A DNA stretch of 64,000 nt from Sipunculus nudus (GCA_026874595.1 CM049317.1:39952401-40016400); one strand, 5' to 3'. Shown: positions 46,533-59,161, counted from the first letter of the stretch. Numbers and translations: made by a program. The notes: generated by a model not told the origin, from the letters alone.

Positions 46533-47623
46533 ATAAGTGACCCATGGGTCATGACACTTAGCGGAATCTGACATAACATGTAATGCATTCATTGATTATT
46601 GATGTAACGATCTCAGTGAAAAATATTTGTCAAGGAACCTTGAAAAATGGGGCAGGCTTCCAGAGTGCTCAAAATCATGACTTTTACCCATAGTCCTTAG
46701 AAAATAGGTAATAGCAACCTCATTTAAGATTTCCAAGAACCAGGAACTCCTTAGAGGCTGAGTTAAAAGTTTTTAAGTCAAATCATGTTCTTTTACTTAG
46801 CTCACAGAATATAGGTCACAGTGACCTTATTTTGGATGTCCTACAAAACATTGCAATAACCTCTATTACATTAAGAAAGACATTTCTAGATCAACCAATT
46901 AAGATTTGTGACCTGTCTGGCTTTCTGGGTGCTCAAACTTAGGTTTTTTGCCTGCATTTCACAGAATATAAGTCACTGTGTCCTTATTTCAGGATTCAAG
47001 AAGACTGGCCAAGGACCTCCCTGGATGTTATATTAGAAGGTTCCTGGTCCACCAATAAAGTTTTGTGCCCTGCCTGATTGTCTTGGTGCTCATAATCATA
47101 TTTTTAGCCAGTCCCTTGCAGAATTTGGGTGGCGATGACCAAGTTTCATATTTCCAAGGAGATCTGGCTGGAACTCTTGCTGGATGTTGTGTCAGATGAT
47201 TCTACGCCTAATGGTTACAATTTGTGCCCTGTCTGACAGGGTGCTCAAAATCATGTTTTTGGGCATCAGCTTGCAGGATAGAGGTTGCCATGACCCAATT
47301 TCACATTTCCAAGGAGATTTTGACAAGGCTTTCCTGGATGTAATGTTAGAAGTTTCTAGCTCAAACAGGTACAAGTTGTGCCTTATCTGACAGCTAAAAT
47401 CATGTTTTAGTCAGTAACTTACAGAATATAGGTCAGGTTTATTATAGTTCCAGGTTTCCAAGAAAATGTGCCCAGAACTTCCCCTGATGTTGCATCAGAA
47501 GATTCTAGGTCTTATGGTTACAATTTAAGTCCATCTGACTTTCAGGGTGCTCAAATAATGTTTTTTTTTATATATATAGCTCGCAGAAGATAGGTCATGG
47601 TCACCTTATTTCATGTTTCCAAG
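46533..47623 (+). mobile_element. Family A element, diverged, no 3' end
   Basis: 5' end ataagtgacccatgggtcat at 46533. It contains about six degenerate units of ~130-150 bp around cagaatataggtcac, tttccaagga and tagaagattctaggtc. It breaks off at tttccaagga where a LINE fragment begins (47624). Confidence 0.6.
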
Positions 47624-47847
47624 GACAAACATCTAGGAATCATCCTTAGCCATAATTGCAAGTGGCAAGAACACATAAACTACATTGCAGCAGAAGCAAT
47701 GAACAAACTTTTAATCTTAAGCAAATTAAAATATCTCCTAGATAGAACAACCTTACAAAATATATATTTTTCATTAATCAGACCTCTCTAAGAATATGGA
47801 AACATCTTATCGAGCAACTGTACCCAGGAACAAGACCAGACACTTGA
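47624..47847 (+). pseudogene. Jockey-like LINE RT fragment (left half)
   Basis: Encodes KHLGIILSHNCKWQEHINYI, LLILSKLKYLLDR and NIYFSLIRPL, a stop, then EYGNILSSNC. This is the region just after the RT fingers/palm in jockey-like non-LTR elements. It is cut cleanly at the D 5' end (47849). The C-terminal part of a similar element is at 54774. Confidence 0.8.
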
Positions 47848-48044
47848 AACAAGGCCTACAGGCCTAATGCGACCCTGTGCAACGAGATTACACCAGGTAT
47901 AATGCTTCAATGCTGGACCATTACTTTTCAAGAACATGTGTAACATGTATATGAACAGAACAAGTACTAAACACTTAGAACAAGAAACAATTAAACAAAC
48001 ATCACTGCTGAAATTCTAGCATGGGTGCACACAACACAAAACCT

Positions 48045-49640
48045 AGAATACGGGTAGTCAACAAGCGACTACTTGTATCCGCAAAATAAGAGTGGGACGG
48101 GTGAAGTGAGGCATGGATTGAGTGGCATGGGTAAATAGTGTCAGGTGTGTTGCATAATAGCCTGGATGTCTGCAGCCGAAATGTGTATGTCAGTTGTGCA
48201 ACCTACCACAAAATCCAGAAAGCTGTCCAAGATGTGTAAACATGCAAAATTTTATGCAGACAAGTCAAACCACTACTGAGATATAAGTGATTTTAGCCCA
48301 CGGCAGACAAACAGACTGACGCTGTGCAAAAATGGAGGCAGGTGGCGCCACCACTTTTGTTTATGATTAAGAGATATGTGAGATCTATACACATGCAAAA
48401 TTTCAGGGGGATATGTCAAACCAGTCCTGAAATATAAGCCTGAATGTCTGCAGCGTATACATAAATGTAGGTGGCGCCACCTGCCACAAAATCGAGAAAG
48501 CTATCCAAGAGTTATAAACCTGCAAAATTTTAGGCAGATATGTCAAACCACTTCCGAGATATGAGTGATTTTATCCCACGGCAAACAGACAGACACTGTG
48601 CAAAAATGATTGCAGGTGGCGCCACCACTTTTCCGTATGATAAAGAGCTATGTGAGATCTATACACATGCAAAATTTTTGCCCAATCGGTCAAATGGTTC
48701 CAGAGATATGAGCTTGGATGTCTGCAGAGTAAATGTAAATGTAGGTGGCGCAACCTGTCATAAAATCGAGATGTCAAGGATGTAAAATACCTGCAAAATT
48801 TCAGGTGGAAAAGTCAAACCACTGCTGAGATATGAGTGATTTTAACCTAAGGCAGATGTACAGATGGATGCTGTGCATAAATGGTTGCAGGTGGCACCAC
48901 CAGTTTTGCCTATGATGAAGAGCTATGTGAGAACTATACACATGCAAAATTTTGGCCTTATCGGTCAAACTGTTCCCAAGATATGAGCTTGGATGTCTGC
49001 AGAGTAAATGTGAATGTAGGTGGCACCACCTGTCATAAAATCGAGAATCCTGTCCATGATGTATAAACCTGCAAAATTTCAGGTGGATAAGTCAAGCCAT
49101 TGGGGAGATATGAGCGATTTTATCCCAAGGCAGATGAACAGATGGATGCTGTGCATAAATGGTTGCAGGTGGCGCCACCAGTTTTGCCTATGATGAAGAG
49201 CTATGCGAGATCTATACACATGCAAAATTTTGGCCCAATCGGTCAAACTGTTCCTGAGATATGAGCTTAGATGTCTGCAGAGTAAATGTGAATGTAGGTG
49301 GCGCCACCTGTCATAAAATTAAGAAAGCTGTCCAGGATGTATAAACCTGCAAAATTTCAGGTGGATAAGTCAAACCACTGCTGAGATATGAGTAATATTA
49401 TCCGAAGGCAGATGAACAGATGGACGCTTTGCAAAAATGGTTGCAGGTGGCGCCACCATTTTTAGTGTATGTTATAAAGCTATCAAAGGGCTACATTTGT
49501 GCAAAATTTTTTTAGCCTGATCGGTCAAACGGTTCCCGGGATATGTGGGTTTATGTGTGGAAACAGACGCACAAATGGACGCTGGGCAGCAAGGAAAGGT
49601 CAGAGGTCAACAAAAAACGAGGGTGCAGCAGTTCACATGT
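48045..49640 (+). mobile_element. Family E element, copy 2, with ~276-bp tandem array
   Basis: Begins cctagaatacgggtagtc (ACTAGA changed to CCTAGA), 5' hairpin GTAGTC and GACTAC. Five units recur at about 48183, 48459, 48735, 49009 and 49289. Each has two ggtggcgccacc-type palindromes plus ctgctgagatatgagtgatt and agctatgtgagatctataca. It degenerates after aggtcagaggtcaac at 49605; the 3' hairpin is not found. Confidence 0.65.
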
Positions 49641-49740
49641 GACCTGATGATAAACCCAATTCGCTTAAAATGCAAACCAAGTTTTTTCAAACAGTTGAAA
49701 GATATAGTTCCAATAATCTGGGAATTCTGCACTAAACATT

Positions 49741-49794
49741 GTGTCTAGACGTCTAGACGCTGTGTCTAGACGTCTAGACACATTGTCTAGACAC
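49741..49794. repeat. GTCTAGAC palindrome cluster
   Basis: Five copies of the 8-bp palindrome GTCTAGAC occur within 54 bp. Positions 49761-49782 form a 22-bp perfect palindrome whose core is GTCTAGACGTCTAGAC. It lies between the E remnant and the D tail. Confidence 0.95.
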
Positions 49795-51063
49795 CCCCCT
49801 AGAGCCAGGTCAGTTGCCACGGTGATGTCTGGACCCCACCTGTTTGTACTGAGTGACCTCTTGACTTGGCTGCTGAAACTCAGTATGAAGTCAAATCTGT
49901 TTTCAAATACAGAAAGCCTGTTTCAATTGGCTACAATGCTTTTTTAAAACTGTATTTACCCAATCTATTCTTATAAAACTGGCAGAACCCTACCATAGAA
50001 TAATTCTTGTAAAGTTTAAACCAATCAGCTGAACAGTTTCATCATAAATCAGTGTATAAGCTAGAAGAGTTAAAAATTAAGTTTTCGCTTGTAAAAAACA
50101 CATCAATGTAGGTGGCGCCACCAATACCTCAAAATCAGATATGACATATGTGACAAACATTGGTATAAAATTTGGTCATTATAGCTCTAGCCGTTTCTGA
50201 GATTTTAATTTTAGTGTGCTTTTTTGGACAGATGACTAAGTACAACCTTCTGTAACTCGGCCAAAAATCTCCGAACTGGAACCATTCGAACAAACTTGAG
50301 AGAGATTGTTCCAGGGATCATATCTGTGAAATATTGGAAAATTTGGCTGGACAGTTTCAGAGAAGATTTTTAAAGGTTTTTAAGCTTATTCTCTATAAAA
50401 TCTAAATTAACACAGATACCCAATAATAAGTTCAAGGGCACCAAGTTTCACATGTGACGAATTCTTACACATAATTTGGAGCTGCTAACTCCGACAGTTT
50501 CTGACTTACAGCCATGGACTGCGGAAAGCCAGCCCTGGACGGTTGACGGCGGACGGCTGACGACTGATCAACGACGCTGCGCCATCGCATAAGCTCACAG
50601 GTTCGCTAAAAACATTATATTCGCTTTTGAATACTTTCACATCACTGTCAAGACACTTATGACAATTATTAACATTATAGACATCATAATGAGAACTTGT
50701 CTTTAAGACCTGATTTTTTTATCAGATTTTAAAAATTTTATTTTTTTTTAAATTTGTATCAGAAAAAAAAAAGAAAATAATCTCTACTACAAAACTAATA
50801 CATGTGTTTAAAATAACCAAAGGATCAAAACAAACCAATATTTTATACAAGGAGCAAACTGGAGTTGGGAATGTTTAATTTCATTAACTGAAATAAAGTT
50901 ATCAGAAATATAAATTTTGATTATTTACCCAGTATCATGTAACAGCTGATACAGCCATGAGTCTGAATGTTATTATTCAAACATATTGACATCTTTAATG
51001 AGCATTTGAGTAATTTTTTTTTAATTTTTGACATATTTAATTTTTTTTAAATTTTGTAATAAA

Positions 51064-53547
51064 ACAAGGGACCCATGGGTCATGGCACTCAGCTGTTATA
51101 TATGATAAAAAAATATGATTTTGAAATGAGGAACATGCTGGTTTTGTGTGGTAATAAATATAAGCTGTATTATGAATTGTTGGTGTTTAGCTTATGTATG
51201 ATTTTGATGGTTTCTTTGGAGACAGGGAAGAGACTGATTTCTTTTTTTTTTATTAACAAATGGAGTGCTAATGTCATACAGATTTTGACTTAGCCATATA
51301 ACTGATAAGCAGCACATATAAGATAAGAGTTTAACTATTATTAAAATTTAATAACAAATATTGTGCCAAATATAATTTTTATTAAAAATAATAAGAGAAT
51401 CATATGATTTTTTTAAAGTAAAATATAACTGAAATGATTATTAAAATAATATTATAGAATATATTCATGAATGCATTCATGAATACATTTTGAAAGTATT
51501 TCCACAGGTATTCATATACTTTCATTTTTACCTGAATTCCATTCTTATGCAAGAAATTTTATAATGGAGTACATATTCATATTCATATTCAAATACATTT
51601 GCAAAGTATTCACACCATGTCTGGTATTTATTCAGTTTTAGCCAAACAATGATGTTGAGAATCCAAAATATAAACAAAGGACCCATGGGTCACGGCGCCC
51701 AGCTTAAGTTTGAAATTTTTGCAAATGCAAAATATGAAAAATATTCTATTGTAATGTTTTTCATTTATATAAGCATATGAGAAGCTAAGTGGAAAGGGGC
51801 CCTCCTACTTGGTTATAGTAAAGTTCTAAATATATGATTGGAAACTAATACTCTGACAAGACTGTCATGAAGAAAAACAGTAAAAGTTTTGAGATACTAT
51901 GATGCAAATGAAAAATTTACAGATGGACAGGCAAGTGGTCAGAATGGACTAATACCTTTATTTCACTTTCGAGGGAATAATGCATTTAAGTTTATATATA
52001 AGCCTATTTTTTGGCATATCCACTTTTTCCATTAATAGATTTTATCTGATTCATTTTTTTTATTTACAAGTTTTATAAATTTGTAATAAAAAAACTGAAT
52101 ATATAAGTTAAAATATTAGAATTCTAAGTTGCAATCATTATATATCCAGAGTGTAGCTCATATTGGGTCATATTATGCATATACATATATTTTATTATTT
52201 TTAAATCAAATGTTTAAACTGAATTTAAAAGAAAATAATGCCACAACATGACATCTACAAGATTATTCCTTGAATCCCTGTTAAAAGGTTTTGCACATTG
52301 GAGTTTTCAGTACATGCTTTATTTTATTCACCGAAATAAAATAAAAGATTCAGTAAATTTGATAAAATAAAAACATCTTTTCAAATAAAGTATACACACT
52401 GTTGGTTGAATGAGGGACAAACAATATCATTATGCTTATTACAATCTCAGCTATAAATTATTACTGGAATTAATAGTCAATTTCACACCTGGTGAAGTTT
52501 TACTCTTTTGAAGTAAAGCATTACTTATCTGATGAACATCCACACTTTCATAGCAATACATCACTTTGTGGACACAATTAAATGTGCACTTTAATCATTG
52601 TAACCCTGGTGGTACAATACAAAATCTAAAATGTAGCATAGCCAAGAATAAAATAAAATACAGAAAATTATAACATTCATCTAGTTTATGCACCAGCTGG
52701 GGGGGGGGGGGGGGGAGTGCAGGGCAGAGGGGAAGCCTGCTAGTAGTGGCCAAGCTGAGCCAAGGCAAGCTGCCTGGGGTGGGTTACATAATGCCAGTGA
52801 AGGCTGTACTACTAGGTGGGCTAGATGTTAACAACACTTGACATGGTGTATGAAAACTTGAATAAAAGCTACTCTTTTCAATCAATTCCTTTGAAATTTC
52901 AGATTTTAAAAGATTAAATCCTTATGTATATATGCTGTGAAAATTAAATCAACAGTGCTTACAGGGAAAAAATGTGCCATTGCCAAAGTTGGACAAAATT
53001 TAAGGTATTAATTTTTTATTTATGCTAATAACTTGAAAAATTTGCAAAATTCAGATCTAATTTATGGTAAACAATTGAATCTTGATTAAATAAAGTTATA
53101 TTCCTGAAAAAAAGTCTCCAGCTTCAGCAATTCTCATGTTAAGTGAGCAAATATATTTCCTGATTTTTAAAAAACTGCATTATATTTAGGCTTATAACTT
53201 CAAAACAATACCCAATACTGACCTTATTTTTGGTAAAATAAATGTATGGAAGAATATGAATACTAAATATGATCAAAAACAGAGCAGTGGTTTTGATATT
53301 AGGCAGCCTTAAAGTGTAACAATGGCTTTTTTCATGGAAAATGGAGGTTTTTCCTTAATATCTGGAAGGAATGAAGCCATAATGACCCAATTTTCGGTAT
53401 GGAAGGAGATTTTGGAAACATCTAATGGTATGCAGAATTTTGGATTCGTAGGTCCAACGGTTTTAAAACGTGCCCTGTTAACGGCCAGACGCACGACGGA
53501 CAAAGGACCACGACTATAGCTCAGATGACTTATAGTCAGCTGAGCTA
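51064..53547 (+). mobile_element. Long family A element, copy 4, possibly nested
   Basis: 5' end acaagggacccatgggtcat at 51064, gctgttatatatg. A second A-type 5' end (acaaaggacccatgggtcac) lies at 51674. The ~520 bp repeat (52090-52640), 17-G run (52699-52715) and A-long interior follow. The 3' hairpin is 53517-53547. Confidence 0.65.
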
Positions 53548-54768
53548 AAAAACCCAACAAATTAAAACACCTGGAAAAGACCTGGAAATTTAGAATATTT
53601 AATATGATCAAAGCATCCTTGTCTATCATTAAATTGCTTCACATAATCCCTAATAGTAAACAATTTTATTTAATTATTTATTTTTCATTTTTATGATTGA
53701 AATTAAAAAATACCCAATGGAGACTGCATGGTGTCATTTGAAATATATTTTCAGCAATCCATGAAAGATCCATAAAACATCAGTAACTGCAAGGTCCCTG
53801 TTACTCATTAACCATAACATTCCTTTTCCGTTTATTTTTCTTAAAGTTGTTATTGTAAGCCAATATTTTTTTAAAATTATTGTTTATTGTTATGTTTTTG
53901 GCCAAACAATTACAAGAGGATGGGGGTTGAATAGCTATATCCAGCTGAGGCCACCCAAGAGCTGGCTTGCTGCAGTATATGCCTCTCTTCAAGCATGAAA
54001 GGTCAATATGGGGACATATAGAGGGGCTTCAGTACAACCTAGGTGTGACATGGTCTCATAAAAAATGTAATAAAAGCTACAGTCTTAAGTCAATTCCTTT
54101 CAAATTTCAGAATTTAGAAGCTGAAATCCTTACGTGTGCATGATATGAAAATTAAACCAACAGTACTTACAGGGAAAAAACCTGCCATGCCCAAATTTGG
54201 GCAAAATTTTAGGTACTGATTTCATATTTATGCGAATAACTATAAAATTTGAAAAATTCAGACCTAATTTTCTGTATACAATTGAATCTTGATTAAATAG
54301 AGTTGTATCCCTGAAAAGAAGTCTCTAGCTTCAGCCATTCTTATGTTAAGTGAGTTAATATATTTCCTGATTTTTTATGAGGTGCATTATGTTCCAGCCC
54401 ATAATTTCAATAAATTATGCAATACTGACGTAATTTTTGGTATGTACATAGAAAATGAATGGAAGAATATGCATATTGACTATGATTAAAATCAGATCAG
54501 TGGTTTTGATATTATGCAGTCTTATAGTGTAACAATGGTTTTTTTAATGGAAAATGGAGGTTTTTCCTTAATATCTCGGAGGAACAAAGTCCTAATGACC
54601 CAATTTTCGGTATGGTAGGAGATTTTGGGGACATCTGACTGTATGCCGAATTTCGGATTCGTAGGTCTAATGGTTTCAAAACATGCCAGTTTAATGGACG
54701 GGCGGATGGACAGCCGACGGACAAAGGACCACGACTATAGCTCAGATGACTTATGGTCAGCTGAGCTA
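53548..54768 (+). repeat. Long family A 3' half with hairpin
   Basis: A-long interior (gactgcatggtgtcat, tccagctgaggccacc, gctgaaatcctta) ending in a GGAC-type tract and the hairpin 54738-54768 (one change: atggtcag). It adjoins the LINE fragment at 54774 directly. Confidence 0.6.
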
Positions 54769-54773
54769 AAAAT

Positions 54774-55450
54774 CTGCTCTGAGAACTAAAACACCTAGGT
54801 ACTACAACTCAGGAACCAGAAAATCACAAATAATCCATGCACGCATTAGAATGAAATGTAGTGATCTAAATTATCACATGTACACAAGACATATTAGCGA
54901 CACCAAAAAATGTCAATGTGGCCACCCATCAGAAGATCCTAACCACTACCTACTGTAATGCCACCTCTATAACTCCACTATGAAAACATAGTAAAACCTA
55001 GTAATACCCCATTAAAAGTTCTACTTTTTGGCGACCCAAAAATATATGACAAATCAAACAAGGAAATATTCCAATCGACAGTACACTTTATTGAAAACTC
55101 AAACAGATTCTAACACAAAATGATTTGACGTTCTTGACAAACTCATCCCACACCCACCAAAACTCTCTCTCTCCTCTCAACTGGCACCTTACACTTTCCA
55201 AATCACAACTAAAAACATAGTCATTATGCTATCCACATCTTCCATGATACTTCAGTCATCAATATGTTACCATCACACCCCTCCTGCCATGCATCAGAAA
55301 ATTATCACTTTAGAATTCAGGAGCGAGCTTCATAAGCTTTAAGTAGCTTGTGCTCAATCTATTGATACACGTTTATATTTATATATGTGCTTAGGTAGAA
55401 TACCACATGAATGTACTTACTATGTATTGTGTCAATAAATCATTCAAAAT
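54774..55450 (+). pseudogene. Jockey-like LINE C-terminus and 3' UTR (right half)
   Basis: Encodes LRTKTPRYYNSGTRKSQIIH, RIRMKCSDLNYH and a C-terminal zinc knuckle CQCGHPSEDPNHYLL, then a stop and CHLY. A 3' UTR follows (cgagcttcataagctttaag, tgtgtcaataaatcattc), ending near a D tail fragment (aagctcacaggtt at 55451). It may be the other half of the element at 47624, the gap being filled by D, E and A insertions. About 60-100 codons between the halves are missing. Confidence 0.75.
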
Positions 55451-55730
55451 AAGCTCACAGGTTAGATAACAAGGGGCAAGGATCTTGAACAGTACCTGCT
55501 AAATGCTGGAAACATATGGCATAAGGTGATGTTTATAATATCCCTAGACCTCTTCATGAGCCCATTTTAAAAGGACAAATACATGCAAAGTGTGCAGAAT
55601 TGTAAGTAAAACAATCAACTTGCTTCATAGTTATCCATAACCCTGCATAACTTGCATGCAATGTAAAGGAATATAAATTGCATGAATCTGAACAAAATAC
55701 CCAGGGCCGCCATTTCTTAGCCTTGCTTAC

Positions 55731-55880
55731 CTGCTGTACCATGGTCTCAAACTTCTCCCGCTCATATTCACGAAGCTTCTTATAGTCTTCTACAGAGGTT
55801 ACATCCAACTTGTGTTTTGTCTTAGGTTTTGGAGGTTCAAAGGGGCATGTAAGGATTGCCATCCTGGCATCTTTAACTTG
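55731..55880 (-). CDS. CCT5: CCT5 exon, start of apical domain (50 codons)
   Basis: The reverse strand reads [10 protein letters not shown] then [17 protein letters not shown] and ends ETMVQQ. This is the epsilon-subunit signature at the beginning of the apical, substrate-binding domain, including the DVTSVEDY segment leading into the helical protrusion. The acceptor is ttctttgcag before CAA and the donor is CAG/gtaagc, both strong. Length is 150 nt, phase 0 at both ends. The open frame continues past the donor for a few codons into intron; that extension is not coding. It is the most 5' exon of the gene in the window. Confidence 0.96.
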
Positions 55881-56129
55881 CTGCAAAGAAAAACAAACAT
55901 TTCAATGCCTCTACAAAACCTATTACCTCCCATTCTAAACTAGATGGACTTGCATTTGCATATGCCATGGACCTCATCTAGTGCAACTCTAAGGAAAACT
56001 TCATAGGAAGTTGCAATAAGGAGCAAGTCTTACTTTCACTGTAATGTGACACTGAGCAAAAAGGTGACATAAAAAAGGACCTGTGGGTCATGGCGTTTGG
56101 CTGGAATTGATTATAATAATATTTTTATA
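55881..56129. other. CCT5 intron, nothing recognised
   Basis: Apparently unique intron sequence with one decayed A-like 5' end at about 56077 (aaggacctgtgggtcatggc). No gene seen. Confidence 0.5.
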
Positions 56130-57350
56130 ACTAGGGACCCATGGGTCTCGGCGCTCAGCTGGATTTTTTAAAAGAAATTTTTCAGAATGACAGTCCTGTG
56201 ACCTTAACCAATGACCTTGTGACCAAAATATCTTAGAACTTGATATCCTTGAACCTGCAGCATTTTGATAATTGTAACAATCTTTTAAAAAGTGACCTTG
56301 ACCTCTAATCAGGTAACCTCAAAATCAACAGATTTCCTCACTTTGGGCAAGTAAGCCATGTGTGAAAGATGGAAATTTTGGGATAAAAAGATCAGTGCAT
56401 CCACAAACTAATATGTGAATGGATCGGCCCTGTGATCTTGACCTTTGACCCTTTAACCCCAAAATTGAATAGAATCTTCCCCTATTAGCAGGTTAGCAAT
56501 ATCTTGAAGATGGAAGGTTTCTGATGAAAAGTTAGGCTTGAAATGCAAATACATTCTTTTTAAAGAAATGGGTCCTGTGACCTTGACCTTTGGACCCCAA
56601 AACTGACATGGTTCTTACTTTAGTGGTAATCCATATATAAGTCAAGTTCTGCTTCTGTGGCTCTGGGGTAGAGTGCAGGACTCAAAGCAGGGGGATCAAG
56701 AGTTCGAATCTCAGCCAAGACAGTGAGATTTTTCACAGTCGGCCCCCACCCAGGGTGAGTGTTCTGCAGCCTTAATGGGGAGACTGTGCCCATCAGTCAT
56801 GTTTCACTCACAAACGAGTGCGCCTTCCGGGGGTTCCTCGGTGTTATGACCCAGTCATGGGGATGACACCCCCAGGGCTGGCAGGAGTGGTATACCGAAC
56901 CTGGCTGACGCCAGGAAAAATTGGATATAAGCCCCCGTCACGTGGTCCGAAACCAGACTGGAACTCTGCAGATGTACATATACTTAGTTAAGCAAAGCAT
57001 TAAAAAAATGGAGGTGGTTTCCTCCACCAAAAAATTTATTAAGCTCTCTCCATACTGGCATGTCAGCTGTATGCACAAGATGGAAAGTTTGGGATGAAAA
57101 GCTTGGCTTAAAATGCAGCCATAATCTTTTTCAAATAAGTGAGTCCTGTGACATTGACCTTAGACCTTGTGACCCAAAAATCATATAGGTTCTTGCTTAA
57201 GTGGTGGGCCATATGCAAGTCAAGTTTGAAATCCATGTGTCAATCCAACATGGAGTTATCATCTAGAAAAAAATTTGTGTGGATGGACAGGTGGACAGAC
57301 AATCAGACAGACAGCTAGACAGACTGACAGGGTGATTTCTATAGGGCATC
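56130..57350 (+). mobile_element. Family A element (actaggg subfamily) hosting a SINE
   Basis: 5' end actagggacccatgggtctc at 56130, gctcagctgg; collinear with 4630 (cagaatgacagtcctgtgac). It contains gaccttgacctttgacc repeats and is interrupted by a tRNA-derived SINE at 56651. It ends in a degraded GACA tract (57290-57335) with no good hairpin. Confidence 0.65.
56651..57008 (+). mobile_element. tRNA-derived SINE, about 350 bp
   Basis: The tRNA-like head has an A box tggctctggggtagag (56658-56673) and a B box agttcgaatc (56701-56710) at the usual distance. The unrelated body includes gtgttatgacccagtcatgg and tgacacccccagggctgg, and the 3' end is aaaaaaa. The surrounding family A repeat is broken at exactly this point (the uninterrupted form continues gtcaagtttgaaatccat). 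The tRNA of origin is not determined. Confidence 0.8.
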
Positions 57351-57441
57351 CACTTTTGATCAATAAGCAAACCAGATTTTATGACACTAGATGTAATCAC
57401 TGCTGAGAATACTGACATGATTGTTGTCATTTAAGAGTAAA

Positions 57442-58270
57442 ACAAGGGACCCATGGGTCACATCGCTCAGCTGAATTTTGGAAAATATTAGTAACTGTAA
57501 AAGTAAATATTTTTATTTCTTTTGGTTATTCATGTACATTATCATTAGAAAAGCTATGAGTATGAAAAAATGGCCCTGCTAAAATGAAACTCTGTGTAAA
57601 TTATAGAATAATGGACATGAGCTAAACCATTAAGTGATGCACAAAGGGAACAAATAGGCCTATGGTAAGTGTTATATAAAAGTAACATTCATATACAAAT
57701 AATGTGTGAAGGTAATTAAGTTTTCAAAAGTTAAATATATGGCCATATGAGTTAAAACTTAATCCCACAAAGTTTGACCAATATTCCTAATTTTAATACT
57801 AAGTTAACAGTGTTATTCACACCTAGGCCCCACCAACTTTAAGAGGTATGAAACGAAATGCTACAAAGTATTTATATCTTCTTAAACCTTGTCAGTTAGC
57901 ACTTACATTAGATCCTACTATTTTATCACATTTGAATATTAGGATTAAATTCCTGAAATTTTTTTCTTTAAAAAAATAAAAATTTTCCAAGTCTCATCAA
58001 AAAGAATTTATTTAACATTAAAATTATAAGATTCATCTTGTTTATTAGTCCTGTGTATTGAAGGGGTAGGTGGGGGGGGGGGGGGGGGGCAACTGCTCGT
58101 TGCTGAAAATAATGTTAATTTTATGATTCATCTAGTTCATAGTACAGGTCTGTCGACAGAATGGGTCTGCCTGGGGGGGGGGGGGGGGGGGGGGGGGGGG
58201 AGGGAAAAGCCTGATCAAGCTCAACTTAGTGGAGAGCGGGCTTGCCCTAGTGATGAGATTGTATAACATT
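57442..58270 (+). repeat. Family A 5' end, ~250 bp repeat and two poly(G) runs
   Basis: acaagggacccatgggtcac starts at 57442; the second copy of the 30057 repeat is 57654-57902; G runs are 58072-58089 (18) and 58173-58200 (28). No coding. Confidence 0.6.
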
Positions 58271-59161
58271 ATGCCAACAGCCTAGAGAGCTGCACTGAAT
58301 GACCTACAGTGACTAAAATGGACTGCTTGACAATGCAAGGGAATACAACAAGAGCCTCCGAAAAATTCAATAACTACCCCAATTTTGCAGCTTTTATTTT
58401 CAAATTTCAGATTTTAACAGATTAAATCCTTATGTGCACATGCTGTGAAAATTATATCCACAGTACTTACAGGAAAAAAATGTGCCGTGGCCATAGTTGG
58501 GCAAAATTTAAGGTACCAATTTTTTATTTTGCTAATATTTAAAAAAATTTAAAAGATTTTGATCAAATTTTGGGTATACAATTTAATTTTTACAAATTAA
58601 TTAAAGATATATTACTGGAAAAATGTCCATAGCTTTAAAATGTTTTGTGTTAAGTGATCAAATATCTTTCCTGATTTTTTACAAAATGCATTATGTTTGA
58701 GCCCATAATTTTTGCAAATCATATAACACAGACCTAATTTCTGGCATGTACATAGGAACTATATAGAGGAATATTTATGGTAATTATGAGGAAGAACAGG
58801 TGAGTGGTTTCGTAATTAGGCTGTCCTGAAATGTGAAAATAGGTTTTTAATAAAAAATGGACTTTTTTCCTTAATTTCTCAAAGGAACAAAGTCGCAGAG
58901 ACCCAGTTTTCAGCCTGGTAGGAGATCTTGGGGACTTCTAACATTATGCCAACAGCCTTGGGAGCATAGAGAGCTGCACTGAATGACCTACAGTGACCAA
59001 AGTGGACTGCTTGACAATGTAAGGGAATACAACAAGAGCCTCCAAAAAAATTTAATAACTAGCCTAATTTTGCAGATTTTATTTTCAAATTTCAGATTTT
59101 AACAGATTAAATCATTATGTGTACATGCTGTGAAAATTAAATCCACGGTACTTACAAGAAA
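58271..59161 (+). repeat. Long family A interior (truncated)
   Basis: Two partial copies of the A-long interior are joined (gaatgacctacagtgac at 58297 and 58982, gctgtgaaaattaaatcc). No 3' hairpin. It resembles 40980-41285. Confidence 0.55.

Larger units (their letters stand above)
47849..50612 (+). mobile_element. Family D element with nested family E
   Basis: D head acaaggcctacaggcctaat at 47849 to gtgcacacaacacaaa (48043); the E element is inserted there. D body is again visible from about 49,950 (cagtttcatcataaa, ggtggcgccaccaatacct at ~50108). The D tail ends aagctcacaggttcgctaaa at 50612. Inverted ends: GCGAACCTGTG consensus at the head (this copy gcgaccctgtg) and CACAGGTTCGC at the tail. 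Confidence 0.65.
3901..55880 (-). other. CCT5: CCT5 gene (partial), transcribed leftward
   Basis: This is the gene span covering the five exons described separately. CCT5 is the epsilon subunit of the cytosolic chaperonin CCT/TRiC, an ATP-driven ring complex that folds actin, tubulin and other proteins. The exons join without frame breaks (50, 40, 62, 46 and 60 codons plus one base) and have GT/AG borders. Together they cover the apical domain, second intermediate segment and C-terminal equatorial domain. The first ~240 residues and last ~40 residues were searched for and not found, so those exons should lie beyond the right and left edges. Introns within the window measure about 9317, 14017, 1073 and 26798 bp and are almost entirely repeats. 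No frameshift, stop or missing key residue is visible, so the gene looks functional. Identification rests on remembered family sequence. Confidence 0.95.

Noticed and set aside
48045-49640. Regular repeat array considered as a CRISPR or satellite locus
   Set aside because: Units are contiguous without unique spacers, in a eukaryotic intron, and lie inside a bounded element.
56651-56722. Possible functional tRNA gene
   Set aside because: A and B boxes are present but the cloverleaf is poor, there is no terminator run of T, and a ~290 bp SINE body follows.
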